A DNA stretch of 64,000 nucleotides from Stomorhina lunata (GCA_933228675.1 OW121742.1:108690940-108754939); one strand, 5' to 3'; positions 31,797-45,223 are shown, counted from the stretch's first letter. Numbers and translations: made by a program. Notes: generated by a model from the letters alone, not told the origin.

Positions 31797-33385
31797 AATG
31801 ACTTGCTTTGGTCAACTTTTATAAAGAAATGTCCTCATTTGACCAACTTTTCTATAGAAATGTCTTCTCTTGTTTAACTCTTCTATAGAAATGTCTTCTC
31901 TTGTTCAACTTTTCTATAGAAATGTCTTCCTTTGGTCAACTTTTCTATAGAAAAGTCTCCCTTTGGTCAAGTTTTCTATAGAAAAGTCTTCCTTTGGTCA
32001 ACTTTTCTATAGAAAAGTCTTCCTTTGGTCAACTTTTCTATAGAAAAGTCTTCCTTTGGTCAAGTTTTCTATAGAAAAGTCTTCCTTTGGTCAACTTTTC
32101 TATAGAAAAGTCTTCCTTTGGTCAACTTTTTCATAGAAAAGTTTTCCTTTGGTCAACTTTTCTATAGAAAAGTCTTCCTTTGGTCAACTTTTCTATAGAA
32201 AAGTTTTCCTTTGGTCTACTTTTCTATAGAAAAGTCTTCCTTTGGTCAACTTTTCTATAGAAAAGTCTTCCTTTGGTCAACTTTTCTATAGAAAAGTCTT
32301 CCTTTGGTCAACTTTTCTATAGAAAAGTCTTCCTTTGGTCAACTTTTCTATAGAAAAGTCTTCCTTTGGGCAACTTTTTATAAAAAAGTCTTCCTTTGGT
32401 CAACTTTTCTATAGAAAAGTCTTCTTTTAGTCAACTTTTCTATAGAAAAGTCTTCCTTTGGTAACTTTTCTATAGAAAAGCCTTCCTTTGGCAACTTTTC
32501 TATAGAAAAGTCTTCCTTTGGTCAACTTTTCTATAAAAAAGTCTTCCTTTGGTCAACTTTTCTATAGAAAAGTCTTCCTTTGGTCAACTTTTCTATAGAA
32601 AAGTCTTCATTTGGTCAACTTTTCTATAGAAAAGTTTTCCTTTGGTCAAATTTTCTATAGAAAAGTCTTCCTTTGGTCAACTTTTCTATAGAAAAGTCTG
32701 CCTTTGGTCAACTTTTCTATAGAAAAGTCTTCCTTTGGTCAACTTTTCTATAGAAAAGTTTTCCTTTGGTAAAATTTTCTATAGAAAAGTCTTCCTTTGG
32801 TCAACTTTTCTATAGAAAAGTCTGCCTTTGGTCAAGTTTTCTATAGAAAAGTCTTCCTTTGGTCAACTTTTCTATAAAAAGTCTTCCTTTGGTCAACTTT
32901 TCTATAGAAAAGTCTTCCTTTGGTCAACTTTTCTATAGAAAAGTCTGCCTTTGGTCAACTTTTCTATAGAAAAGTCTTCCTTTGGTCAACTTTTCTTTAG
33001 AAAAGTCTTCCTTTGGTCAACTTTTCTTTAGAAAAGTCTTCCTTTGGTCAACTTTTCTATAGAAAAGTCTTCCTTTGGTCAACTTCTCTATAGAAAAGTC
33101 TTCCTTTGGTCAACTTTTCTATAGAAAAGTCTTCCTTTGGTCAACTTTTCTATAGAAAAGTCTTCCTTTGGTCAACTTTTCTATAGAAAAGTCTTCCTTT
33201 GGTCAACTTTTCTATAGAAAAGTCTTCCTTTGGTCAACTTTTCTATAGAAAAGTCTTCCTTTGGTCAACTTTTCTATAGAAAAGTCTTCCTTTGGTCAAC
33301 TTTTCTATAGACAAGTCTTCCTGTGGTCAACTTTTCTATAGAAAAGTCTTCCTTTGGTCAACTTTTCTATAGAAAAATCATAATT
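31797..33385 (+). repeat. 31-bp satellite array F (CCTTTGG subfamily)
   Basis: About 51 units, same as array E. It mirrors array D: both lie upstream of a duplicated Kazal-like gene, in opposite orientation. A four-unit block with GTTTTCCTTTGGT and GTCTGCC variants repeats 124 bp apart (32634 and 32758). Confidence 0.96.
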
Positions 33386-34340
33386 TTTTATAGAAATGTT
33401 GTCCTTTGAACATACAATTTATTCATTTAAACAATTTGTATGACTCCTCCTATTTCATAACCTTCCTCTGCCAATAATAATAAAGTTGTTTTCTAACCTA
33501 AAGCTAATGTCTTTACAGAAACCAGGCACCAGGAATTTGTCTCTAACAAATTTATGTTATAACAACTATAGAAACAAAATTATAAAAGTCTACACTAATG
33601 GCTTTTGTTGTCCAATTTAATGGCTCTAAAGAATAAAACAGACCTAAATATACAACCCTTAGGCTTTAATACAAAATTAAAGCCTAGAACTAAAAAAGTA
33701 TTATATAAATCTACAATAGGAATCAGGATAACAACAGATGCAAGAGAAGATGCCACTTCACTTCACTCATCCAAGGTGTATATTAAATTGTGGACCTACA
33801 ACACAAAGTGGTCTATTAGTGGAAAGCCAAACTAGCTGCCTTTTCCAGCAGCAGCAACGACAGATTTAAAACTGAGAAAAAACTTTAGGCTAAATTTATA
33901 ACAAAAGGAAACAAAATCAGGAATTGGAAGAGGAGTACAAAAGTACATACATACTTACATATGTTTGTTTGCAGTTTCTGAATTGTGGCAGTTGCAAAGA
34001 TAACATATGTTGGACATGCTGTTAAAATTAAGTTTTGGACAGCATGAAAAGCGTAACACATTACCTTAACCGAGAGTTGTGGTCAACAATGAATGATGGA
34101 GGTATATAAGAAAAATAAAAAAGAGGCCTTAAATGTTCGGGAACACTTAAATATATGGTAGCAGACTTGGCAAGCATTTAGAAAGGTTTAAATTTAAAGC
34201 AATTCGTTTTGAAAGGAACGGTTTCAAAGTAGAAGGTTAAGGAGATTTTCTATAGAAAACACAAGAAAAATGCTTTAATTTGGAATACTTTTCAATAGAC
34301 TTTTCTATACAAAAGCCTTTCCTTGGTCAACTTTTTTATA
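33386..34340. other. intergenic DNA, no gene seen
   Basis: Mixed-composition sequence with a GCAGCAGCAACGAC stretch near 33850. A 76-codon frame at 33605-33835 has no recognised domain or context. The last 60 bases carry broken satellite units (TTTTCTATACAAAAG, 34310). Confidence 0.45.
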
Positions 34341-34802
34341 GTCTTTCTTTAGTCATGGAAAGACATTTCTATAGAAAAGTTGACGATAGGAAGACATTTC
34401 TATAGAAAAGTTGACGATAGGAAGACATTTCTATAGAAAAGTTGACGATAGGAAGACATTTCTACAGAAAAGTTGACGATAGGAAGATATTTCTATAGAA
34501 AAGTTGACGATAGGAAGACATTTCTATAGAAAAGTTGACGATAGGAAGACATTTCTATAGAAAAGTTTACGATAGGAAGACATTTCTATAGAAAAGTTGA
34601 CGATAGGAAGACATTTCAATAGAAAAGTTGACGATAGGAAGACCTTTCTATAGAAAACTCGACGATAGGAAGACATTTCTATAGAAAAGTTGACGATAGG
34701 AAGACATTTCTATAGAAAAGTTGACGATAGGAAGACATTTCTTAGAAAAGTTGACGATAGGAAGACATTTCTATAGAAAAATTGACAATAGGAAGACATC
34801 TC
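34341..34802 (-). repeat. 31-bp satellite array G1 (CCTATCG subfamily, inverted)
   Basis: About 15 units of GTTGACGATAGGAAGACAT joined to TTCTATAGAAAA. Read on the minus strand they match the CCTATCG-type units of array H. The array ends at a sharp junction with G2, where both orientation and subfamily change. Confidence 0.95.
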
Positions 34803-36515
34803 TCAACTTTTCTATAGAAAAGTCTTTTTTTTTTGGTCAACTTTTCTATAGAAAATTCTTCCTTTGGTCAACTTTTCTATAGAAAAGTCTTCCTTTGGTC
34901 AACTTTTCTATAGAAAAGTCTTCCTTTGGTCAACTTTTCTATAGAAAAGTCTTCCTTTGGTCAACTTTTCTAGAGAAAAGTTTTCCTTTGTTCAACTTTT
35001 CTAAAGAAAAGTCTTCCTTTGGTCAACTTTTCTATAGAAAAGTCTTCCTTTGTTCAACTTTTCTATAGAAAAGCGTTCCTTTGTTCAACTTTTCTATAGA
35101 AAAGTATTGCTTTGGTCAACTTTTCTATAGAAAAGTCTTTCTTTAGTCAACTTTTCTATAGAAAAGTCTTTCTTTGGTCAACTTTTCTATAGAAAAGTCT
35201 TCCTATGTTCAAGTTTTCTATAGAAAAGTCTTTCTTTGGTCAACTTTTCTATAGAAAAGTCTTCCTTTGGTCAACTTTTCTATAGAAAAGTCTTCCTTTG
35301 GTCAACTTTTCTATAGAAAAGTCTTCCTTTGGTCAACTTTTCTATAGAAAAGTCTTCCTTTGGTCAACTTTCCTATAGAAAAGTCTTCCTTTGGTCAACT
35401 TTTTTATAGAAAAGTCTTCCTTTGGTCAACTTTTCTAAAGAAAAGTCTTCCTTTATTCAACTTTTCTATAGAAAAGTCTTCCTTTGTTCAACTTTTCTAT
35501 AGAAAAGCCTTTCTTTGGTCAACTTTTCTATAGAAAAGTCTTTTTTTGATCAACTTTTCTATACAAAAGTCTTTCTTTGATCAACTTTTCTATAGAAAAT
35601 TCTTCCTTTGATCAACTTTTCTATAGAAAATTCTTCCTTTGATCAACTTTTCTATAGAAAAGTCTTCCTTTGGTCAACTTTTCTATAGAAAAGTCTTCCT
35701 TTGGCCAACTTTTCTATAGAAAAGACTTCCTTTGGTCAAGTTTTCTATAGAAAAGTCTTCCTTTGGTCAACTTTTCTATAGAAAAGTCTTCCTTTGGTCA
35801 ACTTTTCTATAGAAAAGTCTTCCTTTGGTCAACTTTTCTATAGAAAAGTTTTTCCTTTGATCAACTTTTCTATAGAAAAATCTTCCTTTGGTCAAGTCTT
35901 CCTTTGGTCAACTTTTCTATACATATATCTTCTTTTGGTCAACTTTTCTATAGAAAGGTCTTCCTTTGGTCAACTTTTGTATAGAAATGTCTTTTTTTGA
36001 CAACTTTTCTATAGATATGTCTTCCTTTGGTCAACTTTTCTATAGAAACGTCTTCCTTTGGTCAACTTTTCTATAGAAAAGTCTTCCTTTGGTCAACTTT
36101 TCTATAGAAAAGTCTTCCTTTGGTCAACTTTTCTATAGAAAAGTCTTCTTTTGGTCAACTTTTCTATAGAAAAGTCTTTCTTTGGTCAACTTTTCTATAG
36201 AAAAGTCTTCCTTTGGTCAACTTTTCTATAGAAAAGTCTTCCTTTGGTCAACTTTTCTATAGAAAAGTCTTCCTTTGGTCAACTTTTCTATAGAAAAGTC
36301 TTCCTTTGGTCAACTTTTCTATAGAAAAGTCTTCCTTTGGTCAACTTTTCTATAGAAAAGTCTTCCTTTGGTCAACTTTTCTATAGAAAAGTCTTCCTTT
36401 GGTCAACTTTTCTATAAAAAAGTCTTCCTTGGGTCAACTTTTCTTTAAAAAGTCTTAATTTGGTCAACTTTTCTATAGAAAAGTCTTCCTTTGGTCAACT
36501 TCAATATCAACTTCT
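34803..36515 (+). repeat. 31-bp satellite array G2 (CCTTTGG subfamily)
   Basis: About 55 units like arrays E and F, with variants CTTTGTTC, TTTTTTGATC and TTTATTC. It begins with CTCAACTTTTCTATAGAAAA directly after the inverted G1 units. The 68-codon frame at 35794-36000 is a product of the array. Confidence 0.96.
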
Positions 36516-37999
36516 ATATAACTGTCTTTCTTTGGTTTACTCTATATTGAGAAACTTAACCTTTTTATATTTCTTTACTCTTCTTTAGATTTGAAGGCAG
36601 ACAACAATAACTTTTGCTACCCTCAGGCGGAAAACTTTTGCATCTTTTTAAAGACTACACTTGTGTCGTTAAACAACTTAAGTTCACAAACAACCACAAA
36701 ACCAGCCAGTTTCTTAAACAATCACTATAGGGACAAAATGTGAACAAAATTTCCAACCTAAAGAAGTTAAAAAGAATACAAATGCTCTAAAGTTCTGCTA
36801 CACTTTCAGATGAAAGCTTTGGAATCTAAGGCAAGAATGTTTAAAGCCTTCTCTGCCTCCGCCAAGCAACTGCAGCAGCAGAAGTGGCTGAAGCTTGGGC
36901 AATTGTTGTTGATTGGCAGTTAAAGCTCCGATTACATTTAAAACAACATTTTATGCAATTAAGTTGCCAACAAGTTTAAAATTATGCAATTATGCTCTTT
37001 GAGAAATTGCTGCTAAATTACATAGAGCAAACGACAAGAAGAGGACTACCTTTAACATGTCTTGGACGAGGTCCGTCTGTCTGACTGTCATACTCCTAAA
37101 ACCCCCTGATTTTCACGTTGAAGATAAGACGATGACAAAGACGAAGACTGAATGGTATCATTTCTTTTGTTGAATGCAACAAATTCTCATACATGCTGCT
37201 GCTGCAACAACAATTTATTTTATTTAAATTAAAACGAAAGTTTTAGAGCAAAATTATCCAGTAACAGAAAGGAAGTGTTTGTTATTGCTGTAAACATAAC
37301 AACCAACAGCTACCAGAAGCAATTTATTACCACAAAAAAAAAACACCTAAGACTCTTTAAAAAATTTCCTACAAAGAGACCTCATGCCCTAGCCGTTAAA
37401 AAAGGTCTTGGTGTAGCATTCTATAATATTTATTAGAATTTAATATTAAACAATTAACGTTTTTCCTACCATTCCTTCCTTTCGAAATCCAGCATTAAAT
37501 TACAATTTACCTGATGATATGTTTGCCATGCATGTCCGTGCTTGCATTATAAAGGAATCCTTTTAGTTAATCGTGGTTTGTCGATTGATTACATTATTCA
37601 TTTCGCTGACCAGAGGCTCCAGTTTATCTTTGTGAAGCTGCTAATTAACATGTTAAAAGTGTTATTAGCCTAACGACAGACGGTCGGGTCGGTTGGTATG
37701 AAGGACGGGCGGAGGACAAGAGTGGTTTGATTGCTTGATATCATTTCTGACAGGCTTTGAATTTAAAAATTCTTCTTCTGAATAATCAAACGTAATATTT
37801 TCAATTAAATGAGTTCATTAAAAATGTTAATTAGAAGTTGTTAGAAAGCCAGAAAATTGTAATAAAAGAGAAAAGTGTACAAAGGCTATAAATCAAATGA
37901 AAAAAAAAACGAAAATTACCTAAAAAGCTAAGACAAAAAAAGGACAAGATCTACAAAAAGAAGCAATCCTAACAACTTGTTCTCATCTAAAACATAATT
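36516..37999. other. single-copy-looking intergenic DNA
   Basis: More balanced in composition than its surroundings, with CAG-rich words near 36868-36885 and several homeodomain-type words: ATTA, TAATTA, and AATTAAGTTGCC at 36958. It resembles regulatory noncoding DNA, but no specific element can be named. No gene or repeat recognised. Confidence 0.4.
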
Positions 38000-40540
38000 T
38001 TTAAAATATTTATGAAAAATTTCTTAATTTTAAAAATGTTCGAAAATTCGAACTTAGATTCGAAAATCGTTATCGAGACAAAATTGAATTCTTTTGGCCA
38101 TATAATGTCTTATTTTAGACAAATTTCAAGTTTTAAAAGAAAATCAAGGAATTTTGTTATGTTCGAAAATTCGAACTCAATTTCGAAAATCTCAATCGAG
38201 GCAAAATTACACTCTTTTTCCTAAAAATATGTCTTTTTATATAAATTTCATGTTTTTAAACAAAATTGCTATACTTGTGTTATGTTCGAAAATTCGAACT
38301 TAATATCGAACATTGAAATTTTGTGAAAAACAAAGAAAAAAAGGTTAATTTTAATAGAAGTCAAGTTTCTTTACCAAATTTGGTGATTTTCATGATATTT
38401 TTGCAAAATTTCTTTATTTTGAAAATGTTCGAAAATTCGAACTTAATTTCGAAAATCGTTATCGAGACAAAGATTAACTCTAGCAGCCATAAGATGTCTT
38501 ATTTTCTAAAAAATTTAGTGTTTTAAAGCAAAATCGATCAATTTTTGTTAAGTTTGAAAATTCGAACTTAATATCAAATATATAAATTTTGTTATAAACA
38601 AAAAAAACATGGTTAAATTTCAATAAAATTCGAGTTTCTTTACCAAATTTGGTGGTTTTTATTATATTTTTGCGAAGTTTTGTTATTTTTAAAATGTTCG
38701 AAAATTCGAACTTTGATTCGAAAATTGTGATCAAGAAAAAGTTAAACTCTTTTGGCTATATAATGTCTTATTTTAGACAAATTTCAGGTTTTATAACAAA
38801 ATCGGTATGTTTTTGTTATGTTCGAAAATTCGAACTTAATATCGAAAATTTCAATTTTGTAATAAACAAAGAAAAAATCTTAAATTTCAATAAAATTCAA
38901 TTTCTTTATCAAATTTTCGAGATTTTCTTGATATTTTTGCAAAATTTCTTTATTTTTAAAATTTTCGAAAATCGTTATCGAGACAAAAATTAACTCTAGT
39001 AGCTATAAAATGTCTTATTTTATAAAAAAAATTCATGTTTTAAAGCAAAATCGGTATATTTTTGTGATGTTCGAAAATTCGAACTTAATATTGTAAATTT
39101 TAACTTTGTGATAAACAAAGAAAAAATGCTTAAATTTCAATTAAATTCATATTTCATTACCAAATTTGTTAATTTTTATGATATTTATGCAAAATTGCTT
39201 TATTTTAGAAATGTTCGAAAATTCGAACTTTATTTGGAATATCGTTATCGAACAATATTTAACACTTTTGGCTACTTAATGTCTTATTTTAGATAAATTT
39301 CATATTTTAAAGTAAAATCGATAAATTTTTGTTATGTTAGAATATTCGAATTTAATTTCGAAAATTGAAATTTTGTAAAAAACAAAGTTTAAAAGCAAAC
39401 AAATTTAAAATTTGAACAAATTTAAGGTTTCATTACCAAAATCGGTTGTTTTTTACAATATTTATGCAAAATTGCTTAGTTTTAATGCAGTTCGAAAATT
39501 CGAACTTTATTTCGAAAAACGATACTTGGATAAAAACGAACATTATTTGAATTATGTTGCCTTATGGTACATAAATATTAAGTTTAGACACAAAATCGCT
39601 TGAATTTTATGATTTTCGAAATTTTGAACTTAATGCGAAAATTTTAATTTTGTGAAAAACTAAGTTTATTAGCAACTGAAGCTACATTTTAAATAAATAT
39701 GATATTTTATTACCTTAGCACTTATTTTTTTATAATATTTGTGCAAAATTGCAAAATTTTCATGATGTTCGAAAATTCGAAATTCATTTCGAAAATCTTT
39801 AACTAGAGAAAAGCTAACTCTATTAAAAATATATTGTCTTATTTCACATTTATATCATGTTTTTATGAAAAATTTATGTTGTTTTTTAAATTTCGGAAAT
39901 TCGAAATTAATTTCGAAAACTTCAATTTCGTAAAAAAAAAACAAAGTGAAGTCGCAAATAAAGTTTGATTAGGAATAAATTTGATATTTTATTAGCAAAT
40001 TGGTTAATTTTTATGATATTTAGGCAATTTTTATTTTATTTTTTGAATGTTCGAAAATTCGATCTTAATTTCGAAAATCGATTTTATGACAAAAAAGAAA
40101 TCTGTTAGCAATATATTCTCTTATTTTATACAAATTTAATGTTTTAAAGCCAAATTTGTTACTTTTTCACGAATTTCGAAAATTTCGAACTTAAATTCGA
40201 AAATTATATTACATCAAAACAAAAATTTAATTGAAAATTATGCTTAAATTTGAATAATTGTGATGTTTTATTTGAAATCAGTTCATTTTAATGATATTAA
40301 AGTTTATTTAAATTATATTAAAACAAAATTTCTTTATTTGAAAGATGTTCGAAAGTTCGAATTTTATTTCGAAACTTGATAATTGGTAAAAGAGTAAGTC
40401 TTTTAGCATTATTTTATATTATAGAACATAAATTTCATAATCTAACTTAAATTAGTTTATTTTATATGATTTTCGAAATTTCGAACTTAATTTCGAAAAT
40501 TTATATTTGCACAAAAATAAGTTTTATTACATAAAAATTC
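38000..40540 (+). repeat. ~270-bp tandem repeat with paired TTCGAA palindromes
   Basis: About nine diverged units. Each carries GTTCGAAAATTCGAACTT followed by AATTTCGAAAAT, usually twice per unit, spaced by ATAATGTCTTATTTTA and GTTTTAAAGCAAAATCG blocks. The motif occurs near 38038, 38160, 38282, 38424, 38694, 38819, 39067, 39210, 39487, 39765, 40047 and 40345, with decay to the right. Many small open frames here (38012-39603) share the motif as MFENSN or VRKFEL and are repeat products. Confidence 0.9.
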
Positions 40541-40955
40541 TCATTAGAAATCATGATTTGATGAGCTGTAAAAGTTTTTAAGCATTTTCTAATGTTTCGA
40601 ATCTTAAGCTTTTCTTGTTTTCAATTAGTCTAGACAAATTGAAATTTTACTTAATTAAAATTCTTGTTTTTTGTTGCTATATTTTTCTGACTTGGATTTT
40701 TCTTCGAATTATTTCACTAAAGATTTTTATTATTGATTTATTCTGGTTTCCTTTATTTACTTTTTCTGTTCATATTCATAAGCAATTACTCAATAATCTG
40801 GCAAATTTCAATGGTTGAGATATTCGCTAAGTTTTTTCTTATTCTCAAAACAAGAAACGTGAGCTGATTTAAATGAATGACATCAGCAATAAAAGTTAAT
40901 GTACACAAATTTACCGGCAGGGATGGGAAATTTTAGAAAGATGCACTAGGTCATA
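40541..40955. other. AT-rich spacer
   Basis: Noncoding. A 67-codon hydrophobic frame at 40615-40818 has no support beyond its length. Confidence 0.45.
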
Positions 40956-43745
40956 GAAAAACTTTTCCATAGAAATGTCTTCCTATTGTCAACTTTTCTA
41001 TAGAAATGTCATGCTATCGTCAACTTTTCTATAGCAATGTCTTCCTATCGTCAACTTTTCTAAAGAAATGTCTTCCTATCGTCAAATTTTCTAAAGAAAT
41101 GTCTTAATATCATCAACTTTTCTAAAGAAATATCTTCCTATCGTCAACTTTTCCAAAGAAATGTCTTCCTATCATCAATTTTCTATAGAAATGTCTTCCT
41201 ATCGTCAACTTAACTAAAGAAATGTCTTCCTATCGTCAACATTTCTATAGAAATATCTTCCTATCGTCAACTCTTCTATAGTTATGTCTTCCAATCGTCA
41301 ACTTTTTTATAGAAGGTCTTCCTATCGTAAACTTTTCTATAGAAAAGTCTTCCTATCGTCAACTTTTCTATAGAAAAGTCTTTCTATCGTCAACTTTTCT
41401 ATAGAAAAGTCTTCCTATCGTCAACTTTTCTATAGAAAAGTATTCCTATCGTCAACTTTTCTATAGAAAATTCTTCCTATCGTCAACTTTTCTATAGAAA
41501 AGTCTTCCTATCGTCAACTTTTCTATAGAAAAGTCTTCCTATCGTCAACTTTTCTATAGAAAAGTCTTCCTATCGTCAAATTTTCTATAGAAAAGTCTTC
41601 CTATCGTCAAATTTTCTATAGAAAAGTCTTTCTATCGTCAACTTTTCTATAGAAAAGTCTTCCTATCGTCAACTTTTCTATAGAAAAGTCTTCCTATCGT
41701 CAACTTTTCTATAGAAAAATCTTCCTATCGTCAACTTTTCTATAGAAAAGTCTTCCTATCGTCAACTTTTCTATAGAAAAGTCTTCCTATCGTCAACTTT
41801 TCTATAGAAAAGTCTTCCTATCGTCAACTTTTCTATAGAAAGGTCTTCCTATCGTCAACTTTTCTATAAAAAAGTCTTCCTATCGTCAACTTTTCTATAG
41901 AAAAGTCTTCCTATCGTCAACTTTTCTATAGAAAAGTCTTCCTATCGTCAACTCTTCTATAGAAAAGTCTTCCTATCATCAACTCTTCTATAGAAAAGTC
42001 TTCCTATCGTCAACTTTTCTATAGAAAAGTCTTCCTATCGTCAACTTTTCTATAGAAAAGTCTTCCTATCGTCAACTTTTCTATAGAAAAGTCTTCCTAT
42101 CGTCAACTTTTCTATAGAAAAGTCTTCTTATCGTCAACTTTTCTATAGAAAAGTCTTCCTATCGTCAACTTTTCTATAAAAAAGTCTTCCTATCGTCAAC
42201 TTTTCTATAGAAAAGTCTTCCTATCGTCAACTTTTCTATAGAAAAGTCTTCCTATCGTCAACTTTTCTATAGAAAAGTCTTCCTATCGTCAACTTTTCTA
42301 TAGAAAAGTCTTCCTATCGTCAACTTTTCTATAGAAAAGTCTTCCTATCGTCAACTTTTCTATAGAAAAGTCTTCCTATCGTCAACTTTTCTATAGAAAA
42401 GTCTTCCTATCGTCAACTTTTCTATAGAAAAGTCTTCCTATCGTCAACTTTTCTATAGAAAAGTCTTCCTATCGTCAACTTTTCTATAGAAAAGTCTTCC
42501 TATCGTCAACTTTTCTATAGAAATGTCTTCCTATCGTCAACTTTTCTATAGAAATGTCTTCCTATCGTCAACTTTTCTATAGAAATGTCTTCCTATCGTC
42601 AACTTTTCTATAGAAATGTCTTCCTATCGTCAACTTTTCTATAGAAATGTCTTCCTATCGTATACTTTTCTATAGAAATGTCTTCCTATCGTCAACTTTT
42701 CTATAGAAATGTCTTCCTGTCGTCAACTTTTCTATAGAAAAGTCTTCCTGTCGTCAACTTTTCTATAGAAAAGTCTTCATGTCGTCAACTTTTCTATAGA
42801 AAAGTCTTCCTGTCGTCAACTTTTCTATAGAAAAGTCTTCCTGTCGTCAACTTTTCTATAGAAAAGTCTTCCTGTCGTCAACTTTTCTATAGAAAAGTCT
42901 TCCTGTCGTCAACTTTTCTATAGAAAAGTCTTCCTGTCGTCAACTTTTCTATAGAAAAGTCTTCCTGTCGTCAACTTTTCTATAGAAAAGTCTTCCTGTC
43001 GTCAACTTTTCTATAGAAAAGTCTTCCTGTCGTCAACTTTTCTATAGAAAAGTCTTCCTGTCGTCAACTTTTCTATAGAAAAGTCTTCCTGTCGTCAACT
43101 TTTCTATAGAAAAGTCTTCCTGTCGTCAACTTTTCTATAGAAAAGTCTTCCTGTCGTCAACTTTTCTATAGAAAAGTCTTCCTGTCGTCAACTTTTCTAT
43201 AGAAAAGTCTTCCTGTCGTCAACTTTTCTATAGAAAAGTCTTCCTGTCGTCAACTTTTCTATAGAAAAGTCTTCCTGTCGTCAACTTTTCTATAGAAAAG
43301 TCTTCCTGTCGTCAACTTTTCTATAGAAAAGTCTTCCTGTCGTCAACTTTTCTATAGAAAAGTCTTCCTTTGGTCAACTTTTCTTTAGAAAAGACTTCCT
43401 TTGGTCAACTTTTCTTCAGAAAAGTCTTCCTTTGGTCAACTTTTCTTTAAAAAATATTGCTATTGTCAACTTGTCTTAAGAAAAGTCTCCCTTTGGACAA
43501 TTTTTCTTTAGAAATGTCTACCTTTGGTCAACTTTTCTTTAGAAAAATCTTTCTTTGATCATCTTTTTTTTAGAAAAGTCTTCCTTTGGCCTTCTTTTTT
43601 AAAAGAGTCTTCCTTTGTTCATCTTTTCTTTAGAAAAGACTTCTTGTGGTCATCTTTTCTTTAGAAAAGTCTTTCTTTGATCATCTTTTCTTTAGAAAAA
43701 TCTTCCTTTGGTCAACTTTTCTTTAGAATAGTCTTCCTGTTTCAA
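40956..43745 (+). repeat. 31-bp satellite array H (CCTATCG / CCTGTCG blocks)
   Basis: About 90 units on the TTTTCTATAGAAA core. The other half changes in blocks: ATGTCTTCCTATCGTCAAC (to ~41320), AGTCTTCCTATCGTCAAC (~41330-42510), ATGTCTTCC again (~42515-42720), AGTCTTCCTGTCGTCAAC (~42720-43350, about 20 nearly identical units), then AGTCTTCCTTTGGTC (~43360 on), decaying to the right with TTTTCTTTAGAAAA cores. All changes occur in register. Confidence 0.97.
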
Positions 43746-45094
43746 CTTTGTGCCTTTGCTTGGCCCTTACTGTGACTGAGCATTAAACCAAGTTGCAACA
43801 TTTTTATGGCCCGCAGGCTATAAGATGATTTTGATCAAAGTTGACACTTGTTTTTATACAGACACAACTCCATTGTCATCCTCATCAACCACTGAACTGA
43901 GCCAACCAACAAATGAAGGAACCTCATGCGAATGATAAAGGAAAGTTGTTGGTGATGAAGGGGCAATAGCAACAAAAACCACATGCATTTCAACTTTAAC
44001 AATTTAGCGTTGTTGCAGCCAAATGTGAGGTGATCGTCACATTTGGCTGTTGTGCAATATAGGGAAGGCAAAGGCAACTACAATAACAGCATTTTTCTAC
44101 ATTTCATCGTGAGCATAAATAAACCAATAGATTGTGAGGATTCCTCCAATAACCGGATACAATTCTATTGCTTTCCATGATGCGGATTGTGGTTGTGAAT
44201 GAACATATGTAGGTATGTATCTATGTATAGAGGTTCGGTTATGTCTGTGTCTAACGTGTTTTGAATTTCTTTCCACTTCTTTTTTTCAATTTAAAATCAA
44301 TTTATTTTGCATGTCAAAAGCATAAATATCTAACATGCCGTCAATGTTATAGCACTTCAAGGAATTGAACCAACATTTAGAGGAGTAGAAACATATTTAG
44401 AGATATCTAAGATAAACCGGGCCTGATGATGACGAAGATGTTGATGGCGATGCAGCCACATATACTTTAGAGTTAAATTCCTCTTCTGGATAATCATTTG
44501 AGCAATTGTTAATACTAAGAGGTAAGTTGTGTTGCAAGCAACATATTCTTACTTAAATACTACTACGTTTTTGTATTAGCTACTAAAATTGCATCATTCT
44601 CCATGTTTAATTTCCATTTTTACAGTTGTTGTCTCTTGTTTGATTATGATGACATTATTGTTGCCCTGACTATGTGGCATCATGTTGACTCGTATAATTG
44701 ACACACACGCATTATGTTGCAAGTTAGCTAAACAACGTTTTGCATTTCTTTGCTTAGAAACTGTTGAAGACTCATAATATGAAAATTTATGATTTATTTC
44801 AATATTAAATGTTAAAGCTTCATATATGTCTAGGAATATTTTTAAATGATATTCACGAGACATAGGCGTTACTTCTCTTGAGTTTACAAAAGGAAATAGA
44901 ATTTAAAATATTGTCTAAACAACAAATGATGGATTAGGAAAGGAAATGAAAATAAATTTATAAATGATGACTATTTAATTTAAAGTGTCAGCAATTATTA
45001 CATAAGTTTTCTTATGTTTCACACTATAAATAAATGATCACCATAAGTCTCAGTTTTCTGAAGGAATGTAGAATCGTTTAAGATCTACATATTT
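43746..45094. other. single-copy-looking intergenic DNA
   Basis: Mixed composition, with CA- and GATGA-rich words (44420-44455). Minus-strand frames at 43835-44077 and 44594-44863 (80 and 89 codons) have no signal peptide, domain or splice support and I do not call them. Could contain regulatory DNA. Confidence 0.4.
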
Positions 45095-45215
45095 TTATAA
45101 TTTATTTCCATACATTTGATAAATTGTAGTTTTATCAAAGTATGGAAATTTTTTTTCAAGATTTTAAAATTGATGGAAATTTTTTAATCATAATTTTTAA
45201 TAAAAAATTTAAAAA
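45095..45215 (+). repeat. hairpin repeat K, partial copy
   Basis: It has CCATACATTTGATAAA and TTTATCAAAGTATGG, an inverted pair separated by a few bases, then TTTTTTTTCAAGATTTTAAA and TTGATGGAAATTTTTT. The same order recurs at 47920, 48830, 51440, 52085, 52360, 54850 and, inverted, 57340. Confidence 0.8.
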
Positions 45216-45223
45216 TAAAACAA

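Noticed and set aside
28022..36515. CRISPR-like array
   Set aside because: Regular spacing, but the whole unit is repeated with no unique spacers, in a eukaryotic context.
38000..40540. Heat-shock elements formed by TTCGAAAATTCGAA
   Set aside because: Only one GAAnnTTC pair fits the five-base spacing; a functional element needs at least three alternating units.
44594..44863. 89-codon minus frame MSREYHLKIF...
   Set aside because: No domain, signal peptide, splice or promoter support; length within chance expectation.
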